Shown piece by piece: positions 49,241-57,881 of a stretch of DNA of 64,000 bases. The notes below the pieces were generated by a model that saw only the letters and a program-made list of their open reading frames with translations, was not told where the DNA came from and ran no database searches. Within the stretch, counting starts at the first letter, position 1. Every line of letters begins with the position of its first letter. This DNA is from Streptomyces rhizoryzae. Its GTDB lineage: Bacteria; Actinomycetota; Actinomycetes; Streptomycetales; Streptomycetaceae. The stretch lies in contig NZ_JALMUV010000005.1 in NCBI RefSeq assembly GCF_023155275.1, positions 1 to 64,000 of the forward strand, given 5' to 3'. The position numbers and the translations under genes were made by a program.

Positions 49241-51506
49241 GATCGGGGTCGTCTCCTCGGGGGCGGGCCATCGGGGCGTCGTGGTCAGGGGCAAGGAGCG
49301 GTCCGGGGTCTCCGGGCCCGCCGGCTTCGCCGTCCTGGCCCGGGGTGGTGGCAGGACCGGGGGCGGGGTGGCCGGCCGCGGTGAGGCCGGCCGCGTAGCT
49401 GGGGTCGCCGCGGCTGAATCCGCGCTGGTAGGCGGCCATCAGATGGGGGTCGTGCAGCCGCTCGGGGCCGCTGCGGCGGAGCTGCGGCGGCGGCCCGTCC
49501 CGCAACTGCGGCGCGATGTGCGCCTGCTTGATACGCCGCGGCAACCGGGGCCGGGGCCCCTCCTGGAACGGCAACGGCGCCGGCGGCAGCAACACGGGGC
49601 CCGGGTCGGGGGCCGGGCCCGGGTCCGGGTCCTGGGAGGTGTCGTGGCCCGGCGGGCAGGGGGCGCGGGTGCCGGCCCGGGACGGGTCGTCGTACCGGAC
49701 ACCGGCGGGGCGGGCGGTTGCCGGGGCGGGGCCTGCGGGGCGGTAGTGGGAAGGGTCGTCCGCATCGGGCCGGTGGTCGGCGGGGCGGGGCTCCAGGGGC
49801 CGGTGGCCGGAAGGGGCGGGCTCGCCGGGCCGGTAGCCGGTGGTGCGGGCGATTGCCGGGCCGGGGCCTGCCGGACGGTAGTCGGAAGGGGCGAACGGAT
49901 CGGTCCCGCGGTCGGCGGGGCGGGGCTCCAGGGACCGGTGGTCGGCGGGGTGGTGGCCGCCGGGGCGCGGGCCGTCGGGCGTCGCGGCGGTGTGCTGCGG
50001 GGAGGTGGCGGCGGCCTCGACGGCGGCGGCCGTGGCCCCGGCCGGGGTGCGGACGATCCGGCGGCGGCCCGGCAGCGCGCCGGGAGCGGCGGGGAGCGCG
50101 CCCGGACCGGCGGGGAGCGCGCGGACGGGGGCCAGGGCGCGGGCCCCGGGGGCTCCGGCGGCGGCCGGGGCCCGGCGGCCCGTAGCGTCGTCGAACCGGT
50201 CACCGTGCGCCCGGTCGCTCCGTACCGGCGCCGGGACGTCCTCGTCCTCCATCCCGTCCGGGAACTCCTCCCGGGTCTCGGCGGAGTTGGCGCCCAGCAG
50301 CTCCGGCGGCACGATCAGCACGGCCTGGACTCCCCCGTAGATGCTCCCCTGGAGCCGGACCACGATGCCGTGCCGCTGGGCCAGCGAGGAGACCACGTAG
50401 AGGCCGATCCGGCCGTCGTCGAGGAGTTCGGTGAGGTCGATGTGCTCGGGGTCGGCGAGCAGGCGGTTCATCTGCTCCTGCTCCTCGGCCGACATGCCCA
50501 GGCCGCGGTCCTCGACCTCGACGGCGAGCCCGGCGGTGACATGCCGCGCCCGCACGGTGACCGGCGTCCCCGGGTCGGAGAACTCGGTGGCGTTCTCGAC
50601 GAGTTCGGCGAGCAGGTGGACCACGTCGGCGACGGCGTGACCGCGCAGGGTGCCCTCGAAGGGCGAGACCAGCTTGATCCGGGTGTACTGCTCGACCTCG
50701 GCCGTGGAGGAGCGCACCACCTCGGTCATGGTGATCGGGCGGGTCCACTGGCGGCGGGTGATGGCGCCGCCGAGGACGGCGAGGTTCTCGGCGTGCCGGC
50801 GGATCCGGGTGGCCAGGTGGTCGATGACGAACAGGCCCTTGAGCAGGTCGGGGTCCTCGACCTGGTACTCCAGCTCGTCCAGGGTCAGGATCTGCCGGTG
50901 GACGAGGGACTGGAGGCGCCGGGCGAGGTTGACGAAGACCTCCAGCTTCTGCTGGTCGCCGGTGGCGTCGCTGCGGACGATGCCGACCGCCTCGATGAGG
51001 GCGGCCTCGGCGGCCCGCCCGGCGGCGGCCACGTCGTGGGCGAGCAGGCCGAACGGGTCGCCGCCGGGCTCCGGAAGCGGCTCGTGGTCCTCGCGGGGCC
51101 GCAGCCATGCGTCGTCGCGGACGCGGTCGAGGAGGTCGGCGATGTCGTTCCGGGCGCGGGCGCACACCAGGCGCAGCCGGGCGCAGCGGTTCGCCAGGGC
51201 GCGCGCCTCGGCGTTCCCGGCGAGGCCGGCGAACAGCACGATGCCGCAGACCACGACGAGGCCGCCGGCCAGCACCGTCCACTCGCGGCCGGTGAGCCGG
51301 GCGCCGCCGCTGTGGACGGTGAAGGCGGCGGCGCCGGTGCAGACGACGGCGGTCAGCAGGGCGGGGACGGCGGCCAGCCGGACCAGGCGGGACCGTATGG
51401 CGGCGTCGGCGCCCGGCTCCGGGAACGCGGCCCGGCCGTGCCGTCCCCCGTGGGACCTGGGAGCCTCCTGGGACGTCTCGGTCCTCGGCGGGGTAGCGGT
51501 AGGCAT
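49230..51506 (-). CDS. cvnA: Conservon sensor histidine-kinase-like ATPase (CvnA-type)
   Basis: A 758-residue membrane protein. Two membrane helices at about 42-66 and 80-100 enclose a very short external loop (TVHSGGARLTGREW). A dimerisation region contains LQSLVHRQILTLDELEYQVE, DLLKGLFVIDHLATRIRRHA and ENLAVLGG. A HATPase_c domain follows, with N-box LAELVENATEFSDPG, EDRGLGMS and DDGRIGLYVVSSLAQRHGI. The His in IDHLATR aligns with the conserved position of nitrate-sensor-type kinases. Residues about 420-758 are a long Pro/Ala/Arg-rich disordered tail with two 45-residue repeats, far longer than needed. First gene of the conservon; ATG 51506. Confidence 0.9.
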   Translation of the reverse strand: MPTATPPRTETSQEAPRSHGGRHGRAAFPEPGADAAIRSRLVRLAAVPALLTAVVCTGAAAFTVHSGGARLTGREWTVLAGGLVVVCGIVLFAGLAGNAEARALANRCARLRLVCARARNDIADLLDRVRDDAWLRPREDHEPLPEPGGDPFGLLAHDVAAAGRAAEAALIEAVGIVRSDATGDQQKLEVFVNLARRLQSLVHRQILTLDELEYQVEDPDLLKGLFVIDHLATRIRRHAENLAVLGGAITRRQWTRPITMTEVVRSSTAEVEQYTRIKLVSPFEGTLRGHAVADVVHLLAELVENATEFSDPGTPVTVRARHVTAGLAVEVEDRGLGMSAEEQEQMNRLLADPEHIDLTELLDDGRIGLYVVSSLAQRHGIVVRLQGSIYGGVQAVLIVPPELLGANSAETREEFPDGMEDEDVPAPVRSDRAHGDRFDDATGRRAPAAAGAPGARALAPVRALPAGPGALPAAPGALPGRRRIVRTPAGATAAAVEAAATSPQHTAATPDGPRPGGHHPADHRSLEPRPADRGTDPFAPSDYRPAGPGPAIARTTGYRPGEPAPSGHRPLEPRPADHRPDADDPSHYRPAGPAPATARPAGVRYDDPSRAGTRAPCPPGHDTSQDPDPGPAPDPGPVLLPPAPLPFQEGPRPRLPRRIKQAHIAPQLRDGPPPQLRRSGPERLHDPHLMAAYQRGFSRGDPSYAAGLTAAGHPAPGPATTPGQDGEAGGPGDPGPLLAPDHDAPMARPRGDDPDHGE
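49730..49960 (-). repeat. 135-bp in-frame tandem repeat in cvnA tail
   Basis: The segment containing CGGGGCTCCAGG recurs with a 135-base period (for example 49786 and 49921). It encodes about 45-residue units around RPLEPRPADHRPD...YRPAGPAPA, and the two units are roughly 80 percent alike by eye. Confidence 0.7.
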
Positions 51507-51635
51507 CGGCGCCCTCCGGATCGGCCGTTGGCGGTTCGCGGAGCACGCACGCTAGTTGTTGCGGAGGCGCCGTTCGGACTCCCTCCGCCTTTCGCCACCC
51601 CGCGCTACCTCCTTGAGTAGACACCCCCCGCACAC

Positions 51636-51655
51636 AGATCCGAATAGATCCGAAC
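51636..51655. promoter_or_regulatory. Tandem AGATCCGAA(T/C) pair upstream of cvnA
   Basis: AGATCCGAAT (51636-51645) is followed directly by AGATCCGAAC (51646-51655), one helical turn apart, 130 bases upstream of cvnA in unusually AT-containing DNA. This is a direct-repeat regulator-site candidate. Confidence 0.4.
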
Positions 51656-52081
51656 TGTCGTGTGCAGCAGCCGAGTTGCTCTCACATCCCCCCTCCCGGG
51701 CAGTGCCCTACGCCACGCCCTACGCCTCACACGCCCCGGGGGCCTTCCCTCACCTCGCTTCGCCTTCCCTCACCTCGCGCCGCCGGTCCGGCCGGAGGCG
51801 GGTGGCCGGTCGTCGGACCCCCGCCGCCGGACGCCGGTCGCCGGCAGGCCGGGAGGACGCGGTGGCTCTCCGCCGCCTGCGCTCCCCCTCCCCCGCGGCT
51901 CGGACCTCCCGCCCGTCGCCAGGGCCAAGGGCCAACTGACGTGCCCCGACCCCGGGTTCCCCGATCCGGTCTCGGCTCGACCTCGGTCCGGTCACTGCCC
52001 GGCCGCCGGTTGCGCCGCCCGGTGTCGCGCCCCACGCCAGGCCCTTCCGCTGTCTGACGACGCGCCTGACGCACCTGTCAG

Positions 52082-52146
52082 TTCCGCTGCCTGACCACGC
52101 GCCCGGTGCCCGTTCCGTTCCGCTGCCTGACCACGCGCCCGGTGCC
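52082..52146. repeat. 29-bp direct repeat, period 36
   Basis: TTCCGCTGCCTGACCACGCG and the nine bases after it occur at 52082-52110 and identically at 52118-52146, just beyond the 3' end of the MBL hydrolase gene. A partial relative occurs near 52048. Confidence 0.9.
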
Positions 52147-52150
52147 GGTT

Positions 52151-53593
52151 TCACGGCCCCGTCGCCGTGTCCGCCGCGGGAGCCACAGGATCGGGCGCCC
52201 CGCCGGGCACGGCGTCGTCCATCGCTACGGGCACGGATGCGGCCGGTGCCGGGGCGGCTGTCCCGGGATCAGCGGACACGGGGGTGGATATCGCGGCGGG
52301 TGCAGCGGCGGCGGGGGCCGTTGGGTCGGGTGCGAGGGCCGGGGCCGGGGCCGCCGGCTGACCGGCTGCGTGGTGTGCCGGAATCGAGGTCAGGGGCGGC
52401 GCCGACGCCACGGCCGAGGCAGCAACCGGCACCGGGGCCGGCGCCGGAGACGGGGCCGCCGGGGGCCAGCTGGGCCAGCCCTGCACCGGTGGGACGGCCA
52501 CCGCGCGCCACCACGGCTCCACGACCTGCTCGTCGGCAGGCTCGAACGGCCGGCCCGGCGGCGGCACGGCCACCGGCACCCCGGCCCGGAAGGCCGCCGC
52601 GACGGTCCGTTCGGCCGGTTCGGCCCACGGATGCGGGGCGAGGTTGAAGGTGCCCCAGTGGATCGGCAGCAGCACGCCGCGCGGCTCCCCGCCCTGGAGG
52701 TCACGATGGGCCCGCAGCCCCTCCTCCGGTGTCATATGAATGTCCGGCCAGAAGTCCGAATACGCCCCTATCTGAATCATCGTCGCATCGAACGGCCCGT
52801 GCGCGGCGCCCGTTTCGGCGAAACCGGGGAAATAGCCGGTGTCGCCGCTGTGGTAGATCCGGTGCTCGGGGCCGGCGACCACCCAGGAGGCCCACAGGGT
52901 GTGCTGCGGGCCGCGCATTCCCCGCCCGCAGAAGTGCTGGGCCGGGGTCGCGGTGAGGGTCAGCTCGCCGACCCGGGCCGACTCGTGCCAGTCCAGTTCG
53001 GTGATCCGCGCCGGTGGCACGCCCCAGAACTCCAGGTCCGCGCCGATCCCCAGCGGCACGACGCATGCCGCGCCGGTGGCGGCCAGGGCCTGCACGGTGG
53101 GCATGTCGAGGTGGTCGTAGTGGTCGTGCGAGATCACCACGGCATCGACCGGACCCAGCTGTGCCAGCGGCAGCGGCACCGGATGCAGCCGCTTCGGCCC
53201 GGCCCAGCTGAACGGCGAGCAGCGCTCACCCCACACCGGGTCGAAGAGCACCCGGTGCCCGTCCATCTCGGCGAGCACGGTGGAGTGCCCCATCCAGGTG
53301 AGCCGCAGCCCGGAGGCGGGTGGGTGGGACAGTTCCGCCGCGGACGGGCGGTGCACCGGGACGCGTCCGACCGGCGCCCGCCGCAGCCGCCCCTCCCGGC
53401 TGAGCTGCGTACGGACCATCGGCAGGGCGGCGCCCCGCAGCACCTGCCGGGTGGGCGCCGGATTCCGGAACTGACCGTCGGTGAACTGCGGGGATCTGCG
53501 CATCCTGGCCAGCCGCTCCCCCGTCGGCTCGGCGCCGAAGCTCGCGGGGCGCAGCGCGGACAAGCGCGCGGGGCGGGGTCGGGACGCGGTCAC
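52151..53593 (-). CDS. MBL-fold hydrolase (UlaG/NAPE-PLD-like) with long Ala/Pro tail
   Basis: A 480-residue protein. Residues about 90-370 are a metallo-beta-lactamase fold: LTWMGHSTVLAEMDGHRVLF, DAVVISHDHYDHLDMP (HxHxDH), ITELDWHESA, TPAQHFCGRG, IYHSGDTGYFPGF (metal Asp) and VLLPIHWGTFNLAPHPWAEP (final His). This is the L-ascorbate-6-phosphate lactonase/NAPE-phospholipase-D-like group; the substrate is unknown. After the expected end at EPADEQVVEPWWRAV the frame continues for about 100 residues of Ala/Pro/Thr low-complexity sequence, probably acquired by stop loss or repeat expansion. GTG 53593 has CTGGAGG four bases upstream. Confidence 0.85.
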   Translation of the reverse strand: MTASRPRPARLSALRPASFGAEPTGERLARMRRSPQFTDGQFRNPAPTRQVLRGAALPMVRTQLSREGRLRRAPVGRVPVHRPSAAELSHPPASGLRLTWMGHSTVLAEMDGHRVLFDPVWGERCSPFSWAGPKRLHPVPLPLAQLGPVDAVVISHDHYDHLDMPTVQALAATGAACVVPLGIGADLEFWGVPPARITELDWHESARVGELTLTATPAQHFCGRGMRGPQHTLWASWVVAGPEHRIYHSGDTGYFPGFAETGAAHGPFDATMIQIGAYSDFWPDIHMTPEEGLRAHRDLQGGEPRGVLLPIHWGTFNLAPHPWAEPAERTVAAAFRAGVPVAVPPPGRPFEPADEQVVEPWWRAVAVPPVQGWPSWPPAAPSPAPAPVPVAASAVASAPPLTSIPAHHAAGQPAAPAPALAPDPTAPAAAAPAAISTPVSADPGTAAPAPAASVPVAMDDAVPGGAPDPVAPAADTATGP

Positions 53594-54020
53594 GGCACCT
53601 CCAGGGTCGGAACAGTCGCGAAGTGAACGCACCGCGCGATCGCTGGGTTCCAGCGCCACCCCGCCGCCACGCCCGCCCCGGGGCCCGGCGGCCCCGACCA
53701 CGCACTCCGCCACCCACCCTGACCAGCGCGTTCCTGGCGCACAAGCGGTTCGGGGTGCGTATGCGGCACCGCGAGCGCACCATCGCGCCCCCGCGAAAAC
53801 ACCCGTGCGAGTGAACCCCGAACCCGCTGATTCACCCGATCAAGGGCCTCCCCCCCTCCTCGAAGTCCCCGCATGCCGCGGGCCGTCCGGACGTCATCGG
53901 GGACATCATGCGGACGCCACGCGAACGCCGCCCGGAGACCATCCGGCGGCCGCCCCGGCGGCAGTCGCCCCGCTCACCCCCGCACCCCACTCACCCCGCG
54001 CCTCACCCCCCTCACGCGCC
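53594..54020. other. Intergenic region
   Basis: 427 bases between two leftward genes, expected to hold the MBL hydrolase promoter. Bases 53800-53860 are the least GC-rich. Pyrimidine-rich DNA (CCCC/CACC runs) fills 53960-54030 next to the FAD-enzyme stop. No gene or clear structure is seen. Confidence 0.4.
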
Positions 54021-55418
54021 TCACTCCCCCTCAACCGTCGGCGACGGCTGCGGCGGCCCGGGGCGGCGGGGCAGCGCGACGGTGCGGAGGAGGACGCGGG
54101 GGGACATCAGGCGGGACGGCGGGGCCGTCAGGCAGACGACGTCCCGGAAGGCGGCGCCCACGACCCGGTCGACGGCGGCGCGGGCCGAGAGCCGGTCCAG
54201 GTACCAGGTCGTCAGCCGCTCGGCGGGACCGGCCGTGGCGCCGGGGTCGCGCACGTAGGGGCGGTCCGCGCCGACCGCGGCCATCCAGGCGGGCTCGGCG
54301 GCCCGGCAGATCGCCCGCTGGGCCCGGGCCGCGACGCCGGGTCCCGGGCCCCCGGCGCCGTCGAGGGTGTCCCGCAGGGCCAGCGCGCCGAGTGCGGCCA
54401 CCGACATGCCCTGGCCGTAGACCGGGTTGAAGGTGCAGTTGGCGTCTCCGAGGACCAGCAGGCCCTCCGGGACGGCGCCGGGCCGGCCGTAGTGCCGGCG
54501 GCGGTTGCAGGTGTCGCGGAAGCCGTGCACCGGCGAGACCGGTTCGGCGCGGTCCAGCAGATCGTGGACGTAGGGGTCGCCGACGGTGGCGCTGAACGCG
54601 GCGAACTCCGCCTCGTCCGTGGGCGGGTGGTGACCGCGCACCCCGGACAGCGTCAGCAGCCAGTTGCCGTCCTCCACGGGGACGTAGGCGGCGCCCCTGG
54701 GGCACGCGGGCCAGCCGGGGATGTTGACGCCGATCGCCGGTTCGCCGCCGGGGAAGCGGTACATCCGGGTGGCGTAGGCGAGGCCGGAGTCGACGGTCTC
54801 CTCGCGCGGCGCCTCGCGGCCCAGTTCGACGTACCAGCGGGGGGTGCGGGAGCTGCGGCCGGAGGCGTCGACGACCAGGTCGGCGGTGAGGACCCGGGCG
54901 GGGCCGGCCGCCCGTTCGCCGGTGCGGGCACGGACCTTGACGCCGGTCACCCGCCGCGCCTCGCCGGCCAGCCCGACGGCCTCGGTCGCCTCCAGGACCT
55001 CGACACGGGTGGCGGGGGCGGCGGCGCGCAGCGCCTGTTCCCGGACGACCGCGTCCAGGACCGGCCGGGTGACGCTGAGGGTGGGATGCCGGCGCTCGTC
55101 GAACCGGCGCTGCCAGCCGGTCGGCGTACGGGTCACCAGATCGCGCGGCAAGTACAGGCTGCGGGCCCCGGCCCCGGTGAGCGCGGCGACCGTACCGGGC
55201 AGCAGCCGGTCCAGGGCACGCTGGCCGCCGGTGAGGAGGATGTGCAGGTGGCGAGCCTGCGGGACGCCCTTCCGGAAGACCGGACCGGCCGGGTAGCGGT
55301 CCCGTTCGACGACCGTGACGGTGTCGGCGTGTCCGCGCAGGGCCGCGACGGCGAGCATCCCGGCGAGCCCGCCGCCAATCACGATCGCGGTCCGTCCGCG
55401 CCCGGTGTGCTCCGCCAT
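54021..55418 (-). CDS. FAD-dependent monooxygenase-like oxidoreductase
   Basis: A 465-residue flavoprotein. The dinucleotide-binding motif AIVIGGGLAGMLAVAAL lies at residues about 11-27, VVERDRYPAGPVFRKGVPQA just after, and ARVLTADLVVDASGRSS is the second nucleotide-contact motif. GLLVLGDANCTFNPVYGQGMS is the FAD ribityl-binding GD motif of the p-hydroxybenzoate-hydroxylase/squalene-epoxidase superfamily. QARHLHILLTGGQRALDRLLPG is typical of an actinomycete group often annotated as FAD-binding or halogenase-like, but the tryptophan-halogenase WxWxIP motif is not seen. Substrate unknown. ATG 55418; it stands alone. Confidence 0.85.
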   Translation of the reverse strand: MAEHTGRGRTAIVIGGGLAGMLAVAALRGHADTVTVVERDRYPAGPVFRKGVPQARHLHILLTGGQRALDRLLPGTVAALTGAGARSLYLPRDLVTRTPTGWQRRFDERRHPTLSVTRPVLDAVVREQALRAAAPATRVEVLEATEAVGLAGEARRVTGVKVRARTGERAAGPARVLTADLVVDASGRSSRTPRWYVELGREAPREETVDSGLAYATRMYRFPGGEPAIGVNIPGWPACPRGAAYVPVEDGNWLLTLSGVRGHHPPTDEAEFAAFSATVGDPYVHDLLDRAEPVSPVHGFRDTCNRRRHYGRPGAVPEGLLVLGDANCTFNPVYGQGMSVAALGALALRDTLDGAGGPGPGVAARAQRAICRAAEPAWMAAVGADRPYVRDPGATAGPAERLTTWYLDRLSARAAVDRVVGAAFRDVVCLTAPPSRLMSPRVLLRTVALPRRPGPPQPSPTVEGE

Positions 55419-55906
55419 GGCGTCCCTCTTCTCCCCCGCGGCCGGGTGCGCGTGCCCCGGCCGGGCTGCGGCCCGTCACCGGGCTCCCGACGATCACTGA
55501 CCGGGCCTCACCCTCGGCCGCCCGGCGCCCCGGTGTCAACGGCCCGTGCGTCCCGGGGCCCGGACGGCCGGGCACGCGGCAACCGGGCCGGCGCGCTCCG
55601 GCCGGTGGCGCGGCCGGCCCGGTTGCCGAGCGGGCGGGCGTTCCGAGGCCCGCGCGCAGCGCGGACCCGACCGCGCGACAGGCCACCGCACCCCCACGTG
55701 CGGGCGTGCCCACGCGCCCGGGAGGGAGCCGCCGCGCCGCGCGGGGCGTCCGCCGGGCGGTGCGCCCCTCCCCGCGTCACGCGCGTCCCTGACATCCCGA
55801 TATGAGGCGAGTGTGCGTCTAGACTCCCGACGGCGGGCGCACCGCCGGCGCGGCCGCTCCCACCAGCACGGGACTCGTCTCACCAGCAAGGGATTCAGGG
55901 ACGCTT
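55419..55906. other. Divergent intergenic region
   Basis: 488 bases between the leftward FAD enzyme and the rightward PfkB kinase. It contains a perfect 15-bp inverted repeat (listed). The last 110 bases, less GC-rich (GTGTGCGTCTAGACTCCC near 55812), probably hold the kinase promoter. Confidence 0.45.
55578..55627. promoter_or_regulatory. 15-bp perfect inverted repeat in divergent spacer
   Basis: GGCAACCGGGCCGGC (55578-55592) is perfectly complementary to 55613-55627, with a 20-base loop that can itself fold. Neither neighbour is transcribed towards it, so it is not an ordinary 3' terminator of an annotated gene. Confidence 0.55.
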
Positions 55907-56896
55907 GTGACCTTCCAGCAGGTATCTGAGCCATATGACGTACTCGTCGTCGGCGGATCGGGTGTGGACACCGTCGTGCGGGTCGGTGCGCTGCCCGTAC
56001 CGACCGCCGACAGCCACGCCGTGCCGCCCATCCGCGAATGGGCGGGCCACACCGGCACCGGTGTCGCGCTCGGCTGCGCGGCGCTGGGACTGACCACCGG
56101 ATTCGTGGACTTCCTCGGCGACGACCCCCCGGGCGCCCTGGTCCGCGAGCGGCTGGCCGGCAGCGGGGTCGACTTCCGGCCGCTGATCTCCCCGCACGGC
56201 ACCCGGCGGGCGGTCAACCTCGTCTCACCCGACGGCCGCCGGATGTCCTTCTACGACGCCCGCGACCCGCTCGATCTGCGGATGCCGCCCGAGCACTACC
56301 TCCCCCTCCTGCGCCGCACCCGCCACGTCCACCTGTCGATCAGCCACTTCACCCGCTACCTCTACGACGACCTCGCCGCCCTGGACATTCCGGTCTCCAC
56401 GGACCTGCACGACTGGGACGGTCTGACCGAGCACCACCGCGACTTCGCCTTCCGCTCGGACCTGGTCTTCCTCAGTACGGCGGGGGCCGGTGAGCGGATC
56501 GGCTCCATCATGCGGGAGATCATCCGGGACGGCCGGGCCGAGGCGGTGATCGCCACCGCCGGCGCGGGCGGCGCGTACCTCCTCACCCCGGAGGACCGCA
56601 CCCCCCGGCTGATCCCGGCGGCCGTACCGCCGGGCCCGGTCATCGACAGCAACGGCGCCGGCGACGCCTTCACCTGCGGCTTCCTCTACGGGAAGCTGTC
56701 CGACCGGAGCCTTGAGGAGTGCGCCCGGCTCGGCGCGGTGGCCGGCGCGCACGCCTGTACGGCCGCGGGCACGCACACCGCGCTCGCCGGTCCGGACGAC
56801 CTCGGCGCCGCCCTCACCGCGGCCGCGCCGCCGCCCCCGCCACCCCCGGCGCCGCCCGCCCCCGCCGAGCCGCAGGTCTCCGGTACCGGCGCATAG
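55907..56896 (+). CDS. PfkB/ribokinase-family sugar kinase
   Basis: A 329-residue kinase. N-terminal motif VLVVGGSGVDTVVRVGALPV, then GHTGTGVALGCAALGL (substrate-binding Gly-rich turn), GFVDFLGDDPPGALVRERLA, and GTRRAVNLVSPDGRRMSFYD. The second PfkB signature, DSNGAGDAFTCGFLYG, has the catalytic Asp near residue 257. The anion hole is formed there for ATP. Length and motifs are complete, plus a C-terminal Pro-rich tail of about 25 residues (run of eight Pro). The phosphate acceptor is a sugar or nucleoside, not identifiable. GTG 55907 follows AGGGACGCTT. Confidence 0.87.
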   Translation: MTFQQVSEPYDVLVVGGSGVDTVVRVGALPVPTADSHAVPPIREWAGHTGTGVALGCAALGLTTGFVDFLGDDPPGALVRERLAGSGVDFRPLISPHGTRRAVNLVSPDGRRMSFYDARDPLDLRMPPEHYLPLLRRTRHVHLSISHFTRYLYDDLAALDIPVSTDLHDWDGLTEHHRDFAFRSDLVFLSTAGAGERIGSIMREIIRDGRAEAVIATAGAGGAYLLTPEDRTPRLIPAAVPPGPVIDSNGAGDAFTCGFLYGKLSDRSLEECARLGAVAGAHACTAAGTHTALAGPDDLGAALTAAAPPPPPPPAPPAPAEPQVSGTGA

Positions 56897-56965
56897 CCCT
56901 CCGCCCCCGCACCCGGGGACCGGCCGCGCCCGGGTGCGGTCCGGCCGTGCCGGGGAGCGGTCCGG

Positions 56966-57871
56966 TCAGCCCTTGCGGCCCACCACACCGTAGAAAATGG
57001 TGTTGTTGAGCTCCTCGGGGCCGGGCACGTCCTCGTCGGGCCGCCACAGCGGCACCCGGACGACGCCCGGTTCCAGGGGGGCGAACGGGCCGAGGAGCGC
57101 GGCGATCTCGTCCTTGGTGCGCAGGGTCAGCGGGGCGGTGGAGCTCTTGTAGACCTCCTCCACGTGGGCGCGGGCGGCCTCGTCGACCCGGCCCTCCGCG
57201 TAGCCCTCGTAGGGCTCGTAGGTGCCGTGCGACAGGATGAGGTGGCTGCCGGCGGGCACCGCGGCGCCGAACGCGGCGAGCAGCGCGGCGGGGTTGTCGT
57301 CCTCGGCGAGGAAGTCCATCACCCCGCCGATCAGCAGCCCCACCGGCCGGTCGAGGTCGATGAGTTCGCGGACCACCGGGTCGTCCAGGACGGCCTTGGG
57401 GTCACGGAGGTCGCCGAGGGCGAAGGCGGTGCCGGCGGCGTTGGCGAGCCGGGCGCGGGCGTGGGTGGCGACGATCGGGTCGCTGTCCACGTAGACCACC
57501 CGGCTGTCCGGGGCGGTCGCCCGGGCCACCTCGTGCGGGTTGGGCGAGGTGGGGATGCCGATGCCGAGGACGAGGAACTGCCGCACCCCGGCGGCGGTCA
57601 CCGCGCGGACCGCGCGCCGGCGGAAGGCGCCGTTGGCGCGCACGCTGTCGCGGACCTGCGGGTGGAGTTCGATGACCCGGTCGCCGGCGACCCGGTCGAC
57701 CTCGTAGTTGTCCCAGCCGCCGAGGAAGTAGTCGTACATCCGGGCCGGGTGGGGCCGGCTGGTGTCGATCTCGTCGGCGGCGAAGCCGAGGTGGTCGGGG
57801 CCGGGCGGGTAGGGGCCGATCTCCGGGACGGCGGGGTCCGCCGGCTCGGGAGGGCTGTGCTGGTCGGTCAT
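56966..57871 (-). CDS. SAM-dependent methyltransferase (DUF574)
   Basis: A 301-residue methyltransferase-fold protein of the actinomycete DUF574 family (PF04672). RPHPARMYDYFLGGWDNYEVDR split over residues about 39-60 is the family hallmark, FLVLGIGIPTSPNPHEVA the SAM-binding loop (a degenerate GxGxG), RVVYVDSDPIVATHARARLA the acidic ribose contact, and LLIGGVMDFLAEDDN a later strand. Target unknown. It is the third gene of a leftward operon: an XRE regulator and a DUF397 protein precede it, with 10 bases to the latter and GGGAGGAGCC before ATG 57871. Confidence 0.88.
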   Translation of the reverse strand: MTDQHSPPEPADPAVPEIGPYPPGPDHLGFAADEIDTSRPHPARMYDYFLGGWDNYEVDRVAGDRVIELHPQVRDSVRANGAFRRRAVRAVTAAGVRQFLVLGIGIPTSPNPHEVARATAPDSRVVYVDSDPIVATHARARLANAAGTAFALGDLRDPKAVLDDPVVRELIDLDRPVGLLIGGVMDFLAEDDNPAALLAAFGAAVPAGSHLILSHGTYEPYEGYAEGRVDEAARAHVEEVYKSSTAPLTLRTKDEIAALLGPFAPLEPGVVRVPLWRPDEDVPGPEELNNTIFYGVVGRKG

Positions 57872-57881
57872 GGCTCCTCCC

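Larger units (their letters stand above)
51507..52150. other. Conservon promoter region and spacer
   Basis: 644 bases between cvnA (leftward start) and the end of the MBL hydrolase gene. It contains a 10-base tandem repeat near 51636 and a 29-base direct repeat near 52082, both listed. The remaining GC-rich frames have no ribosome-binding site or domain. Confidence 0.5.

Noticed and set aside
54021..55418. Tryptophan-halogenase assignment for the FAD enzyme
   Set aside because: The WxWxIP halogenase motif is not seen; only the general FAD monooxygenase motifs are supported.
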